A stretch of 64,000 nucleotides of DNA from Halioglobus japonicus (lineage in GTDB: Bacteria > Pseudomonadota > Gammaproteobacteria > Pseudomonadales > Halieaceae), in contig NZ_CP019450.1 in the NCBI RefSeq assembly GCF_001983995.1, forward strand, positions 434,001-498,000. The letters are read 5' to 3'. Below the pieces are notes generated by a model. It made no database searches and was not told the DNA's origin. It saw nothing but the letters and a program-made list of their open reading frames with translations. This document shows positions 1-8,668 of this stretch, piece after piece (position 1 is the stretch's first letter; each line of letters opens with the position of its first letter). A program made the position numbers and the translations under genes.

Positions 1-339
1 ACCGCCCTGCCAGCCACCACGGCGCTCGCCATGGCGACACGCACCGGGGCCGCGGCAATCCGCATGGGCGACCACATTGGCCAGCTCAAGTCAGGCTATC
101 AGGCAGACATGATTCAGGTCGACTACACCGGACTGGAGCGCCAGCCACTGTACGACATTCGCTCCCATCTGGTGTACACCCTGGACGCCAGCGACGTGGT
201 CACCACCCTTGTTGCCGGCAAGGTGCTGATGCAGGATCGCCAGGTGCTCACGCTGGACGAAGCGATTCTACGCAAGGACGTCAACCGGGCTGCGAATGAT
301 ATTCGCGCAGCATTATCGGCACAGGGCGCCCCGCAATGA
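1..339 (+). CDS. Amidohydrolase (MTA/SAH deaminase-like), 3' end only
   Basis: The reading frame is open from base 1, so the gene begins upstream of the window; an internal ATG at 31 is not the start. The visible tail has the layout of the C-terminus of cytosine/5-methylthioadenosine/S-adenosylhomocysteine deaminases: a helix with ATRTGAAAIRMGD, then the beta-sandwich return 'IGQLKSGYQADMIQVD', a 'SHLVYTLDASDVVTTLVAGKVL' strand pair and a final helix. The zinc-binding core is outside the window, so the exact substrate cannot be judged. The stop overlaps the ATG of the next gene (ATGA), suggesting co-translation. A link to methylthioadenosine metabolism would fit mtnA at 20.5-21.6 kb, but this is inference. 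Confidence 0.8.
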   Translation, partial: TALPATTALAMATRTGAAAIRMGDHIGQLKSGYQADMIQVDYTGLERQPLYDIRSHLVYTLDASDVVTTLVAGKVLMQDRQVLTLDEAILRKDVNRAANDIRAALSAQGAPQ

Positions 340-896
340 GGCTGATTGCGCTATGCTGCGCCGCCTTCACCACCAGTGCATTGGCCCAGGAGATGCCCAA
401 CGTGAATTACCCCGATCGCGATACTGTTATTGCCCAGCTTGGCCTGCAGGGCCACGTCGAGGGTGGTTACTTCAAGCGGACGTTTCAGGCCGATCACCGC
501 CCCAGGATAGATGCCGGCATCGGCCCGCGCTTCACGATGACCTCGATTTATTATTTGCTCACGGCCGAATCCCCGGTAGGGCATTGGCATCTCAATCGCT
601 CCGACATTGTGCACTACTACCATCTCGGGGCGCCGTTGCACTACTACATGATTCATCCCGACGGTCGCCTCGAAACCGCAGTACTCGGACCGGATCTCGC
701 AGCAGGCCAGCAACTACAGCTCACTGTCCGCGGTGGCGTGTGGAAGGCATCGCACTTGCCCGGGGGCGATTACGGCCTGATCAGCGAAGCGGTGGCACCC
801 GGCTTCGAGTACGAAGACATGACGCTGGGTGAGCGCGCAGCGCTGCTCGAGGTGTTCCCGCAGCACGCCGAACTTATCCAGGCCTACACTCGCTAG
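336..896 (+). CDS. Secreted cupin_5 (DUF985) family protein
   Basis: 186 aa. Residues 1-18 are a typical signal peptide ending ALA-QE, so the protein is probably periplasmic, whereas most DUF985 proteins I know of are cytoplasmic. The body carries the family blocks: 'HVEGGYFKRTF', 'TSIYYLL', the histidine-rich 'HWHLNRSDIVHYYHLG' and the closing 'GFEYEDMTLGERAAL'. It is a small beta-barrel; the biochemical function of the family is not established. It overlaps the upstream amidohydrolase by four bases and is followed by a transporter after 2 nt, so the three genes probably form one transcript. Confidence 0.82.
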   Translation: MRLIALCCAAFTTSALAQEMPNVNYPDRDTVIAQLGLQGHVEGGYFKRTFQADHRPRIDAGIGPRFTMTSIYYLLTAESPVGHWHLNRSDIVHYYHLGAPLHYYMIHPDGRLETAVLGPDLAAGQQLQLTVRGGVWKASHLPGGDYGLISEAVAPGFEYEDMTLGERAALLEVFPQHAELIQAYTR

Positions 897-898
897 CC

Positions 899-1762
899 AT
901 GGATCGCTCCAGGCTGATTATTCTTGGCGTTATTGCCGTGCTGACCATGTCGGCCGTGCCGGTGCTGGTAAAGTCCACCGACGCGAATGCCGTGACCATT
1001 GGAATTGTGCGCCTGGGCATCGCAGTACTCGCGTTCGTCCCACTGGTACTGATCCGCGGCGAGGTGTTCCGATTTACCCGTCGCCAGTGGCTGCAGCTGA
1101 CCATCATCGGTTGTACGTTCGGGCTGCACTGGCTGACCTATTTTCTCAGCATCAAGCTCGCCACTGCCGCCATCGCCACACTGACCGTGCTCACCTATAG
1201 CGTGCAGTATTTAATTCTGGCGTACGTATTCAACCGGGAGTCGGTCAGTCCCGTCGAATGGCTGGCCATCGCGATCTGCTTCAGCGGTTGCATTCTCGTG
1301 TCTCCCGAACTGTCATTCCAGAATCAGGTTACCCTGGGCATTGCCGTGGGACTGTTATCGGCGCTGCTGTATGCTGCCATGCCGCTGCTGCACCAACGCG
1401 CTGAGGGGATCGGCACCCTGGAGCGTACTTTCGGCCAGTTTTTCTTCGCGCTGATTATCTTCCTGCCACTGCTGGGCCAAGCCAACTGGGATTTGCAGCC
1501 CACCGATATCCACCAGTTACTCGCGTTGGGACTGCTCTGCACGGTGCTCTCTCACGGCCTGTGGGTGAAGAGCAGCACCGAGCTGCCCGCCATTTACTCC
1601 AGCATGATTTACTTTCTCTATCTGCCCGGCGCGGTTATCGGCAGTGCGGTGTTTCTGGATGAGGAACTCACGCCGCGCAAGTTGCTGGGCTGCGCTATTG
1701 TATTGGGCGCCAGTGCGGCCCTGTCGCTGTATCGCTACCGACGCAGCAAAACGGCGTCTTGA
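899..1762 (+). CDS. EamA/DMT-superfamily transporter
   Basis: 287 aa with about ten hydrophobic segments arranged as two EamA repeats (roughly residues 5-135 and 145-275). Each repeat ends in the recognisable 'AxxAT(L)TVLTYS' / 'SSMIYFLYLPGAVIGSAVFLDEEL' type helix pair. This is the drug/metabolite exporter superfamily of the inner membrane; substrate cannot be read from sequence. It starts 2 nt after the cupin stop. A short C-terminal basic tail (RYRRSKTAS) is probably cytoplasmic. Confidence 0.88.
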   Translation: MDRSRLIILGVIAVLTMSAVPVLVKSTDANAVTIGIVRLGIAVLAFVPLVLIRGEVFRFTRRQWLQLTIIGCTFGLHWLTYFLSIKLATAAIATLTVLTYSVQYLILAYVFNRESVSPVEWLAIAICFSGCILVSPELSFQNQVTLGIAVGLLSALLYAAMPLLHQRAEGIGTLERTFGQFFFALIIFLPLLGQANWDLQPTDIHQLLALGLLCTVLSHGLWVKSSTELPAIYSSMIYFLYLPGAVIGSAVFLDEELTPRKLLGCAIVLGASAALSLYRYRRSKTAS

Positions 1763-1818
1763 CGCTGGAAAGCATTAGTTTCAAAATAGAACTATAGATG
1801 GTATCAAGAGGTTTGCCC

Positions 1819-2607
1819 ATGAGTTTTGCCCAGGCCACAGCAGTGACGCCCGACAACGGCGCGTTTAATGCAGAAATCCATCCCGGCTGGGATATCGGCG
1901 GCAATGCCAACGGCGGCTACCTGATAGCGCTCGCCGCCCGGGCCATGTCGGCCGCCAGCAGACCCCACCCGGTTTCCGTCACCGCCCACTACCTGTCTCC
2001 TGGGCGGCCGGGGCCGGTCAATATCAGCACCCAGGTCGTCAAGACCGGCCGCACGTTTACCACCCTGCGCGGCACTGTGATGGGCCCGGAAAAACCCATT
2101 CTGGAATTGTTGGGCTGCTTTGGCGAAGTCGAGAACGTCGACGGCACGGTTCTGGTCGACGCAGAGCCACCCGCCATGCCGCCGCCGGACGAATGCTTCA
2201 AACTTGAACCCAGCGAGAGGGGCTTTCCGCCGCCGCTGATGGGCAAACTCGATATGCGCATGCATCCAGAAGATGCCGCGGCCTTTGAAGGCCGCCCCAC
2301 AGGCCAGCCGCAAACCCGCGGCTGGATCCGCTTTCCGGATGACGAACCCGTCGATGCCTTTGCGCTTATGCTGTTTGCCGACGCATTCCCACCGACGATA
2401 TTCAATACCGAATTGCCGATTGGCTGGGTACCCACCGTCGAAATGACAACGCAAATACGCGGCATACCGGAACCCGGTTGGCTGCGCTGTCGGTTTTCCA
2501 CGCGTTTCATCACCGGAGGCGTGCTGGAGGAAGACGGCGAAATCTGGGACGAGAGCGGCCGCCTCGTCGCGCTTTCGCGCCAGCTGGCACTCACGCCCCG
2601 CGGCTAG
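1819..2607 (+). CDS. Acyl-CoA thioesterase family protein (double hot-dog)
   Basis: 262 aa from the ATG at 1819, preceded by AAGAGG at a good spacing; an in-frame ATG at 1798 has no such site. Two hot-dog domains are visible: N-terminal 'GGNANGGYLIALAARAM' followed by 'VSVTAHYLSPGRPGPVNI', and a C-terminal half with 'TVEMTTQIRGIPEPGWLRCRF' and 'EDGEIWDESGRLVALSRQLAL', the pattern of the TesB-like/4HBT_3 group. It probably hydrolyses an acyl-CoA in the cytoplasm. It faces the alpha/beta hydrolase at 2646 tail to tail, with 38 nt between them. Confidence 0.8.
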   Translation: MSFAQATAVTPDNGAFNAEIHPGWDIGGNANGGYLIALAARAMSAASRPHPVSVTAHYLSPGRPGPVNISTQVVKTGRTFTTLRGTVMGPEKPILELLGCFGEVENVDGTVLVDAEPPAMPPPDECFKLEPSERGFPPPLMGKLDMRMHPEDAAAFEGRPTGQPQTRGWIRFPDDEPVDAFALMLFADAFPPTIFNTELPIGWVPTVEMTTQIRGIPEPGWLRCRFSTRFITGGVLEEDGEIWDESGRLVALSRQLALTPRG

Positions 2608-2645
2608 TATCCAGCGCGGCTCGCGACGCTCGAGGTCGCGCTCCG

Positions 2646-3875
2646 CTACATCTGATCGAAGCCGATTTCACTCATGAAGCCGGCCATCTGCTTGAGGTAC
2701 TTGCCCTTATCCAGATGCACCAGGTGATTGCCAGGAAACCAGTGAATACGCAGCCGGTCCCAGTGATCCCACAATAGGCGCGCATGCTTGGGTGGGGCCA
2801 GCCGGTCGCCGGCACCGGCAATGACCATGAGCCGCTCGCGCGGTAATTTCGGTCGATAGGTCAGCGCCGAATGTACCGCCAGCTCATGGCGGATTTCGCT
2901 AATGCTGGTGCCGGTGGCTTTGAGCGCCGCCTTAATGGGCAAATTGACGGGGAACCATTCCATGACCAGATCGGCGAGACTGACCACCGGCACATTGGGA
3001 ATCGCAAACTCCAGCCGATCCTCTACCGAGGCGAGTAGCGCCGAGGTATAGCCGCCCAGGCTAATCCCTGTCACCCCAATCTTGCTCACGCCCTCAGACT
3101 CGAGCCAGTCCATAAAAATCCGGAAGTCATGCACCGCATGTGCAAACGATTCGCTGATATGCGCCGTGCCATGAGAGAAAAACCCGTGACCGCTGAACGG
3201 TGATAGGCGCTCGGCCCGAGCGCCATGGTGTGGCAGGGTATACAGGAGAATGTCGTATCCCTGGTTGTAAAACCACGGCAGGGCAAAAAACATCCGGTTG
3301 AGCCAGTAGGGGTCAGCCATGAATCCGTGAATAACCGCAATCGTCGGGCGCGGGCCATCATCGTGGCGCCAGTACTGGGCCTGTGCTCGCGCATTGCGCT
3401 TCTGGCGGGCATAGCGGTCGCGCATTTTCGGATTAACAGCGCGAAAGGGGCTCTCAAAACTGAGCAGTTCACAGCGGCCGTCACGGGATCGGAAGCGCCA
3501 CAAGCCGGCACTGGATCGCTCCATGCTGACGCGCGAGGAGTTGGGTCGCTTGAAGAAAGCGTCGGGGTCAGCCTGATCGGCCTTGCGCTGATAGTAAGGG
3601 CGCTGGCCGGCATCACGCTTTAACTGCATGGGCTGAAAACTGCGGGGCACCGCCAGGCCGCTCAACATACTGGCACCGACAGTACGCAGCAACAGGTCAC
3701 CAAAGGCGGTGGCGTCCACAGTTAACTCGGTGCGCAAATCCAGTTCGAAGTCGTCGGGAAACTTGTGAAAACTACTCTCGAGATTATCCCACCAGGGCTG
3801 CTCGGGCATAATCCGTCGACTGTGGGTATAGGTCTCGTTGGCCACCCGGGAAACGGTACTGGCGATGTCGTACAT
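2646..3875 (-). CDS. Alpha/beta hydrolase (ABHD18-like)
   Basis: 409 aa using the ATG at 3875 (MYDIASTVSR); the open frame extends further upstream but overlaps the neighbouring oxygenase. N-terminal ~130 residues are helical and unassigned. Then a hydrolase core: 'TIAVIHGFMADPYWLNR' (oxyanion region), nucleophile elbow 'GVTGISLGGYTS', acid in 'VIAGAGDRLAPP' and histidine in 'WFPGNHLVHLDKGKYL'. The complete Ser-Asp-His triad is present. It lies 55 nt downstream of the broken Rieske oxygenase on the same strand, so it may have belonged to the same catabolic unit. Substrate unknown. Confidence 0.78.
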   Translation of the reverse strand: MYDIASTVSRVANETYTHSRRIMPEQPWWDNLESSFHKFPDDFELDLRTELTVDATAFGDLLLRTVGASMLSGLAVPRSFQPMQLKRDAGQRPYYQRKADQADPDAFFKRPNSSRVSMERSSAGLWRFRSRDGRCELLSFESPFRAVNPKMRDRYARQKRNARAQAQYWRHDDGPRPTIAVIHGFMADPYWLNRMFFALPWFYNQGYDILLYTLPHHGARAERLSPFSGHGFFSHGTAHISESFAHAVHDFRIFMDWLESEGVSKIGVTGISLGGYTSALLASVEDRLEFAIPNVPVVSLADLVMEWFPVNLPIKAALKATGTSISEIRHELAVHSALTYRPKLPRERLMVIAGAGDRLAPPKHARLLWDHWDRLRIHWFPGNHLVHLDKGKYLKQMAGFMSEIGFDQM

Positions 3876-3930
3876 ACACGGTCCTGTTATTGTGATTATT
3901 TTTCCCGTCAGTGTATCGAACGAGGCGGGA

Positions 3931-5030
3931 TTAACCAGCCTCTTGCAGCGCCTCGCGGATGTGTTGGTGAAACCACAACACCGGTGTCTCAAGGCCACCA
4001 ATCGGCCACTCGCTGTCCGCGCCAGAACGCGCCATGCGCTGAATACTCTCGCAGGCCGCAATATCTTCTGCGGCGAACACCTGCTCATTGATAAGCCTGA
4101 AGCTCGTGTCCCAGTATCCTGCCTCCGGGTCGGCATCGCCGGGGATCAACATATCGTGTTGGACCTCACAGTGGTCGGTACCGTCGGAATAAACCGTAAT
4201 CCTCGATACCCAGTCGGGGTGAAACACCAGCATGTTATTGGGGAACAGAGTGTAAAACGGCGTAGTCCAGGCGCGCAGATTCCACTGTGATTGCGGCAGT
4301 GCGCGGGCTTCGAGGATGGCCTTGCGCGCACCCACTGAGCGCGAATGGCGCCCGAGTTTGGCGAACACGGTGCCGTGTTCGAGAAAAAAAGGTTCCACAG
4401 AATCCTTGTGCAGGCTCTTCAGGTGGCAGCCCTCGCTAAACGCATCCACGACCAGCTTCCAATTGCAGTTGGCCCGGCGACGGTCACCGGTTCGTACCAC
4501 ATGTTCGGACATGCCGAAGAAATCTAGGTCCGCGGCTACTTCGCTCAGGCCCGCGTCCCAATTGATCTCCCCACCCCCCGGTTGCACCCAGACAAACCCC
4601 GCTCGCTCAACCAACGGCAGCTTGACCAGCGAATGCGCCTCCAACGCCAGGTCGGGAAAAGCGACCTGACTCGGCACATAAAGGGACACTTAAACGCACG
4701 GGCGCTGCCACAAGGGGCCGTGGTCAGGCGCGCGCCACGATGCCGGCAGGCGTTGATAAATGCATTGAGCCCGCCGTGACGATCTCGGTTGAGCAGCAGC
4801 GGCATGGTACCTACCTGCGCCGTCACGAAATCACCCGGATCTCGCAATTGACTCACATGGGCAATCAGCAGGGGATATTGCCGGAACAAGACCGCGAGCT
4901 CACGCTCCAGCCGTTCAGCGCAGATGTAGTCGTTGACGCGCAATACACCGCTCTCACCGTGTTGGCTGCGCTGCTCCTCGATCAGGCCAAGCATCTGACT
5001 GAGCAAGGTCGTCGCCTGTTGCGGATTCAT
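3931..5030 (-). pseudogene. Rieske aromatic-ring-hydroxylating oxygenase alpha subunit, internally deleted and frameshifted
   Basis: The N-terminal part (5030 down to about 4690) carries the first half of the Rieske centre, 'CRHRGARLTT...FKCPF'. The C-terminal part (from about 4689 down to 3931, in another frame) carries the mononuclear-iron domain with 'NWKLVVDAFSEGCHLKSLH' (H-x4-H) and a later acid in 'AAEDIAACES'. At the junction near 4675-4695 the block that should read H-x-W-x-Y plus about eight residues is missing, and the frame slips by one. The second [2Fe-2S] histidine (CxxH) is therefore lost as well as the frame. The missing length is about 31 or 34 nt, judged from the usual family spacing. 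This is more than a one-base error, so I call it a true pseudogene. Confidence 0.8.
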
Positions 5031-5122
5031 GGCGCACCTTATTGAGCATCACTTTAGAATATTCAATTATAGTTTAATTCTGAGCTGGCTATACTGCAGA
5101 AGTGGACTTTGAGGAGACCACC

Positions 5123-5251
5123 ATGAACCACGACCCGATCAATACGCTTGAGCAACAGGTACTGGCCTCCGCCAGCCGTTGCACCAGCTGCGACTCGTCG
5201 CACAAACCACCGCAACTGTTGGATGATGGCAACGACAATCTGTTAGATTGA
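5123..5251 (+). CDS. Putative small protein with a CxxC motif (42 aa)
   Basis: A short frame, ATG at 5123, preceded by GAGGAG seven bases upstream, which is a strong ribosome site. The product is MNHDPINTLEQQVLASASRC followed by TSCDSSHKPPQLLDDGNDNLLD: hydrophilic, with one Cys-x-x-Cys and an acidic tail. No family is recognised. Its TGA overlaps a possible TTG start of the lipoprotein hydrolase (TTGA at 5248-5251), suggesting either a coupled small protein or a leader peptide. Coding status is uncertain; there is no second line of evidence besides the ribosome site. Confidence 0.4.
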   Translation: MNHDPINTLEQQVLASASRCTSCDSSHKPPQLLDDGNDNLLD

Positions 5252-6417
5252 CGCCAAGACCTGTTCAGCCAGATGCCCAAGATCCCAGAGACGACCCGTT
5301 GATCGCCTGTTTCCAACCAAAACCTGGCCATTACCTGCGCCTTGGGACATTGTTGCTAGTAGCACTCCTGAGTGCCTGTACCACGCACGAACATCAGCCC
5401 TATCAGCCGTCTGCCAGCCCAACCGCGGTGAAGGTCTCGCTCGAAACAGGCTACTACGAATACCAGGCAGACACGCCGCAACCTGAGACCTACGCACTTC
5501 CCTTCCAGCAACTCCCCGGGTACCACGTAAGCGGCCTGCGCTTTCCCTCCAGCGAGTTAAACGGACAGCCGGACAACATGGTTGACGCACGCTACTATCG
5601 CTCTGCCGACAGCGGCAAAAAACCTCTGCTCATCGTGCTGCCCATCTGGGCCACCCACACCTTTCCCGCCACCGTGGTCTCAAACGGCTATGCAGTGCAC
5701 AGTAAAGGGCAGGCCAATATCCTGTGGATGCAGGGAGACGGCGCCCTGTTCGACTGGTTCCACATCGCCGATATCCAGGACGAGGCAGAGTTCCGCCGCG
5801 AGGTCGATGCTGCTGCGGGGCGTTTTCGGGCGGTGGCCATCGACGTTCGTCGGCTGATCGACTGGGCGGCATCTCGTCCCGAAATCGACACCAACCGCAT
5901 CGGCATTATCGGATTCAGTATGAGTGCCCTGGTAGGGGCCAATGTGGCAGGCAACGACTCCCGGGTAAGTACCGCTGTGTACGTACTGGGAGGGGCCCGC
6001 CCCGGGGATATGATGGCCGAGTGCAACCTCGTGGTTGAGTATATGCGAGAGAGTGTGCAGGACACCTTGGGCTGGGATCAGGAGCAGTATCGCGCCTTCT
6101 TCAGCGAGGCACTGGCCGCCGGCGATCCCGCTCGCTGGCGAGGGCGATATCGACCGGAGGGCACGCTCATCATTGAGAGCAGCCGCGACGACTGCATTCC
6201 CGCGGCCTCACGCGCCGCCTTGTTCACTGCGACCGGCAAACCCGAACGCATTGTCTATCCCTACAACCACTGGCAACCGTTTCTCTCGATGACCCCAGTG
6301 GGACGCAACGTGTTGACCCGCGATATCTTCGAGTTTCTCGACCGCAAACTGCTCTCGCCAGATACGCTGGACTACCGCGGCCCGCACCAGGTTACGTCCA
6401 GCGGCAACGCGCGCTGA
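5248..6417 (+). CDS. Lipoprotein alpha/beta hydrolase (dienelactone-hydrolase-like)
   Basis: Up to 389 aa. The start is uncertain: TTG at 5248 overlaps the small upstream frame, while TTG at 5299 gives a neater lipoprotein signal (hydrophobic LGTLLLVALL then lipobox LSAC). Either way the mature protein would be lipid-anchored at that cysteine. The hydrolase core shows 'KKPLLIVLPIWATHTFP', nucleophile elbow 'IGIIGFSMSALVGANVAG', an acid near 'LIIESSRDDCIPAASRA' and a histidine in 'YPYNHWQPFL'. It may act on esters or related substrates in the envelope. It is separated from the divergent oxygenase pseudogene by an AT-rich gap. Confidence 0.75.
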   Translation: MTPRPVQPDAQDPRDDPLIACFQPKPGHYLRLGTLLLVALLSACTTHEHQPYQPSASPTAVKVSLETGYYEYQADTPQPETYALPFQQLPGYHVSGLRFPSSELNGQPDNMVDARYYRSADSGKKPLLIVLPIWATHTFPATVVSNGYAVHSKGQANILWMQGDGALFDWFHIADIQDEAEFRREVDAAAGRFRAVAIDVRRLIDWAASRPEIDTNRIGIIGFSMSALVGANVAGNDSRVSTAVYVLGGARPGDMMAECNLVVEYMRESVQDTLGWDQEQYRAFFSEALAAGDPARWRGRYRPEGTLIIESSRDDCIPAASRAALFTATGKPERIVYPYNHWQPFLSMTPVGRNVLTRDIFEFLDRKLLSPDTLDYRGPHQVTSSGNAR

Positions 6418-6421
6418 ACCC

Positions 6422-7024
6422 CTAGAGAAATACCGGATACAGCGAGACAACCAGCAGCAGGGCCATGGAGACGTTAAATGCCACCAGGCGCCGGCGGCTG
6501 GTCAGCACACGCTGCAATTGCAGCCCGGCCAGGGTCCACACAGAGATACAGGGCAGGTTAATCGCTCCGAACACCGCAGCTACCAGCAGCACCGCCAGCA
6601 GGCTCTGGTCGGGGGCGTAAACGCTCAAGGCTGTCAGCGCCATCGTCCACGCCTTGGGGTTAACCCATTGAAACAACACCGCCTGAACAAACGTCATGGG
6701 CGTTCCGGTGCTCTCCTCACTCTCCTCACCGGCCGGATTCGAGCTGGCGGTGGCGATCTTCCAGGCGAGGTACAGGAGATAGGCAATACTGCAGACCTTG
6801 AGCACAGCATAGCTGACGGGATAGGCGTCAAACAGTCCCAGCAGACCCAGACCCACCAACACCACCATACCCGTGAAACCCAGGGCCACGCCCGCCATAT
6901 GCGGCAGCGTACGCGTGAGACCGAAGTTCGCCCCGGAAGCCATTAACATAAGGTTATTCGGCCCAGGCGTAATAGAACTGACAAAGGAAAACATCGCCAG
7001 GCCGGCAAAGAGTTCATAAGACAT
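6422..7024 (-). CDS. LysE/RhtB family amino-acid exporter
   Basis: 200 aa, about six transmembrane helices. The N-terminus has the family hallmark 'SSITPGPNNLMLMASGANFGLTRTLPHMAGVALGF', and the middle has 'QWVNPKAWTMALTALSVY', also typical of LysE/RhtB. This is an inner-membrane exporter of amino acids or derivatives; the substrate is not predictable. It starts at an ATG at 7024 and converges with the lipoprotein hydrolase, whose stop is only 4 nt away. Confidence 0.9.
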   Translation of the reverse strand: MSYELFAGLAMFSFVSSITPGPNNLMLMASGANFGLTRTLPHMAGVALGFTGMVVLVGLGLLGLFDAYPVSYAVLKVCSIAYLLYLAWKIATASSNPAGEESEESTGTPMTFVQAVLFQWVNPKAWTMALTALSVYAPDQSLLAVLLVAAVFGAINLPCISVWTLAGLQLQRVLTSRRRLVAFNVSMALLLVVSLYPVFL

Positions 7025-7074
7025 AGGGCGATTATGCGTTAATCAACTCCGCTTGTCTGGCGCGCAGGGAATGT

Positions 7075-7479
7075 TTATCCAAAGGCGCCAAGAATCGCGC
7101 CCATCAGGGCCAACTGGGCCACATTGTAGCCGGCGCCTATACCCCAGAGTCCGCGCGGGTTGCGTGAAAACAGGTAGTTGATACCGAAAGCCGAGGCCAC
7201 GAAGAACACCCCGATAAACGCTCCGCTCGCGACACCTCCGACTACACCACCGTCAGCGGGCATCACCGCTGCCAGCGCGGCGGCCTGCACCAGCGTAAAC
7301 ACAAAGGCACTGCCCATAATCACCGCCGGATGCCCGGAATTTTGAATGTCTTCGTCCGACAGGCCCTCAAGGGCCTGCCAACGCTTGCCAAAGACAGGGC
7401 CGTACCAGATTCCGCCGACCACGAACGCCGATACCGCCGCCACGACGACAGCAATCCAATCGACTGAAGAGAAATCCAT
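7075..7479 (-). CDS. DUF1761 membrane protein
   Basis: 134 aa from the ATG at 7479, which follows AGGTGA at about seven bases; an upstream in-frame start at 7533 would add a tail lacking a ribosome site. The sequence opens 'MDFSSVDWIAVVVAAVSAF' and 'GGIWYGPVFGKRW', the DUF1761 signature, and contains four hydrophobic helices. Function unknown; located in the inner membrane. Confidence 0.82.
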   Translation of the reverse strand: MDFSSVDWIAVVVAAVSAFVVGGIWYGPVFGKRWQALEGLSDEDIQNSGHPAVIMGSAFVFTLVQAAALAAVMPADGGVVGGVASGAFIGVFFVASAFGINYLFSRNPRGLWGIGAGYNVAQLALMGAILGAFG

Positions 7480-7538
7480 TGGGCTCACCTGTTTTATGTA
7501 TTGTGCTATCAGCGCAGCACAGGCGAGCAACACGGGGG

Positions 7539-7754
7539 TTAGCTGACCTTGAGCTGGTCGTATTCCCGGGAAAGGTACTTTTGCTGCTGCACGCGGATAT
7601 ACATGTCGAGCTGGATCAGCGCATCATGCTTGCACGCAAAGGGCCCCTCAATGGTGCCTTCGCGAGTATGGAAATACCATTTATCGCCCTCGAGAATCAT
7701 GCGCTCGGAGCGGAAAAAAGAACGTCCATCTGTGTCGGTACTGCGGTTATTCAT
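7539..7754 (-). CDS. Small protein, DUF6316-like
   Basis: 71 aa from ATG 7754 (MNNRSTDTDGRSFFRSERM). The open frame continues upstream but that part looks non-coding. The core 'RMILEGDKWYFHTREGTIEGPF...DALIQLDMYIRVQQQKYL' resembles small proteobacterial proteins annotated DUF6316: an aromatic beta-hairpin followed by a helix. No catalytic residues are evident and the function is unknown. Family assignment is from memory of the motif and therefore moderate. Confidence 0.6.
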   Translation of the reverse strand: MNNRSTDTDGRSFFRSERMILEGDKWYFHTREGTIEGPFACKHDALIQLDMYIRVQQQKYLSREYDQLKVS

Positions 7755-7921
7755 TGTCGCTGTCCATGGAATGGGCTGCCGGTGCTGGCAGGACGGCCGG
7801 AGCAGGCCCCTATTATGCGCCCTGCAACGCCGCGTATCCAGCGTTATCGGCCAGTTGTGAGGCGACTTTAGTCCCCCGGAGGTTATAATTTCTATGACCA
7901 CTGATTAGGGTATTTTCGCTC

Positions 7922-8536
7922 GTGAATTCTGTTTCCTGCCAGGGGCGCCAGATAACGCCCTCCAAGATCGTCTGCATCGGCCGCAACTACGTGGCCCACA
8001 TTGAGGAACTCGGCAACGAGATTCCCGACGACATGGTGGTGTTCCTTAAACCCAATTCCGCCATCGGCAACACGCTGCACAGCGTTCGCGACGGCGAGCC
8101 ACTCCACTATGAGGGCGAGATTGCACTTCTGGTAGAAAACGGCAGTTTCAGTGCTGCAGGCTTTGGCCTGGATCTCACCAAACGGCGCCTCCAGGGCACC
8201 CTGAAACAGGCCAGCCTGCCCTGGGAAAGGGCCAAGGCATTCGATGGCGCCGCACTGTTCAGTGAATTCGTTCCACTCCCGGGCGAGGTCGATGACCTGG
8301 CACTCGAACTGGATATCAACGGCTCACTGCGCCAGACCGGTCACTGTGGATTGATGATGTATCCACCGGCAACCATTCTTTCTCAACTGCGCTCTTTCAT
8401 GACGCTCGAAGATGGCGACATTGTCATGACCGGCACCCCGGCAGGCGTCGGCGAAGTAGAAGCGGGAAGCCAATTTACCGGTCGTATCCGCCACGGCGAC
8501 AACACCCTGACCAGCCAGTTCTGGGAGGCGATGTAA
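7922..8536 (+). CDS. Fumarylacetoacetate hydrolase family protein (acylpyruvase/FAHD1-like)
   Basis: 204 aa, GTG start at 7922. Contains 'SKIVCIGRNYVAHIEELGN', 'VVFLKPNSAIGN', the metal-binding 'HYEGEIALLVE' and the closing 'MTLEDGDIVMTGTPAGVG', all conserved in the short FAH-fold enzymes that cleave acylpyruvates or decarboxylate oxaloacetate. It is shorter than full FAH proteins, as expected for this subgroup. The precise substrate is not deducible. Confidence 0.87.
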   Translation: MNSVSCQGRQITPSKIVCIGRNYVAHIEELGNEIPDDMVVFLKPNSAIGNTLHSVRDGEPLHYEGEIALLVENGSFSAAGFGLDLTKRRLQGTLKQASLPWERAKAFDGAALFSEFVPLPGEVDDLALELDINGSLRQTGHCGLMMYPPATILSQLRSFMTLEDGDIVMTGTPAGVGEVEAGSQFTGRIRHGDNTLTSQFWEAM

Positions 8537-8668
8537 TGAAAACGAGAACTGGCTCACAAAATCGCCACTCAATTGGCTACTAATTGCTAATTTGTCGGAT
8601 TTTTAATCGACTTGCAGGAATTCGGCCAATAGCCTGAATTGCCTTATAAAAACGCACGGAGTGCGACA

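Noticed and set aside
296-832. Overlapping 178-aa frame in the cupin gene
   Set aside because: Out-of-frame shadow with arginine-rich composition; the cupin frame has the family motifs.
5041-5122. Promoter with TATACT before the small CxxC gene
   Set aside because: A -10-like TATACT is present but no acceptable -35 at 16-18 nt, so I did not list it.
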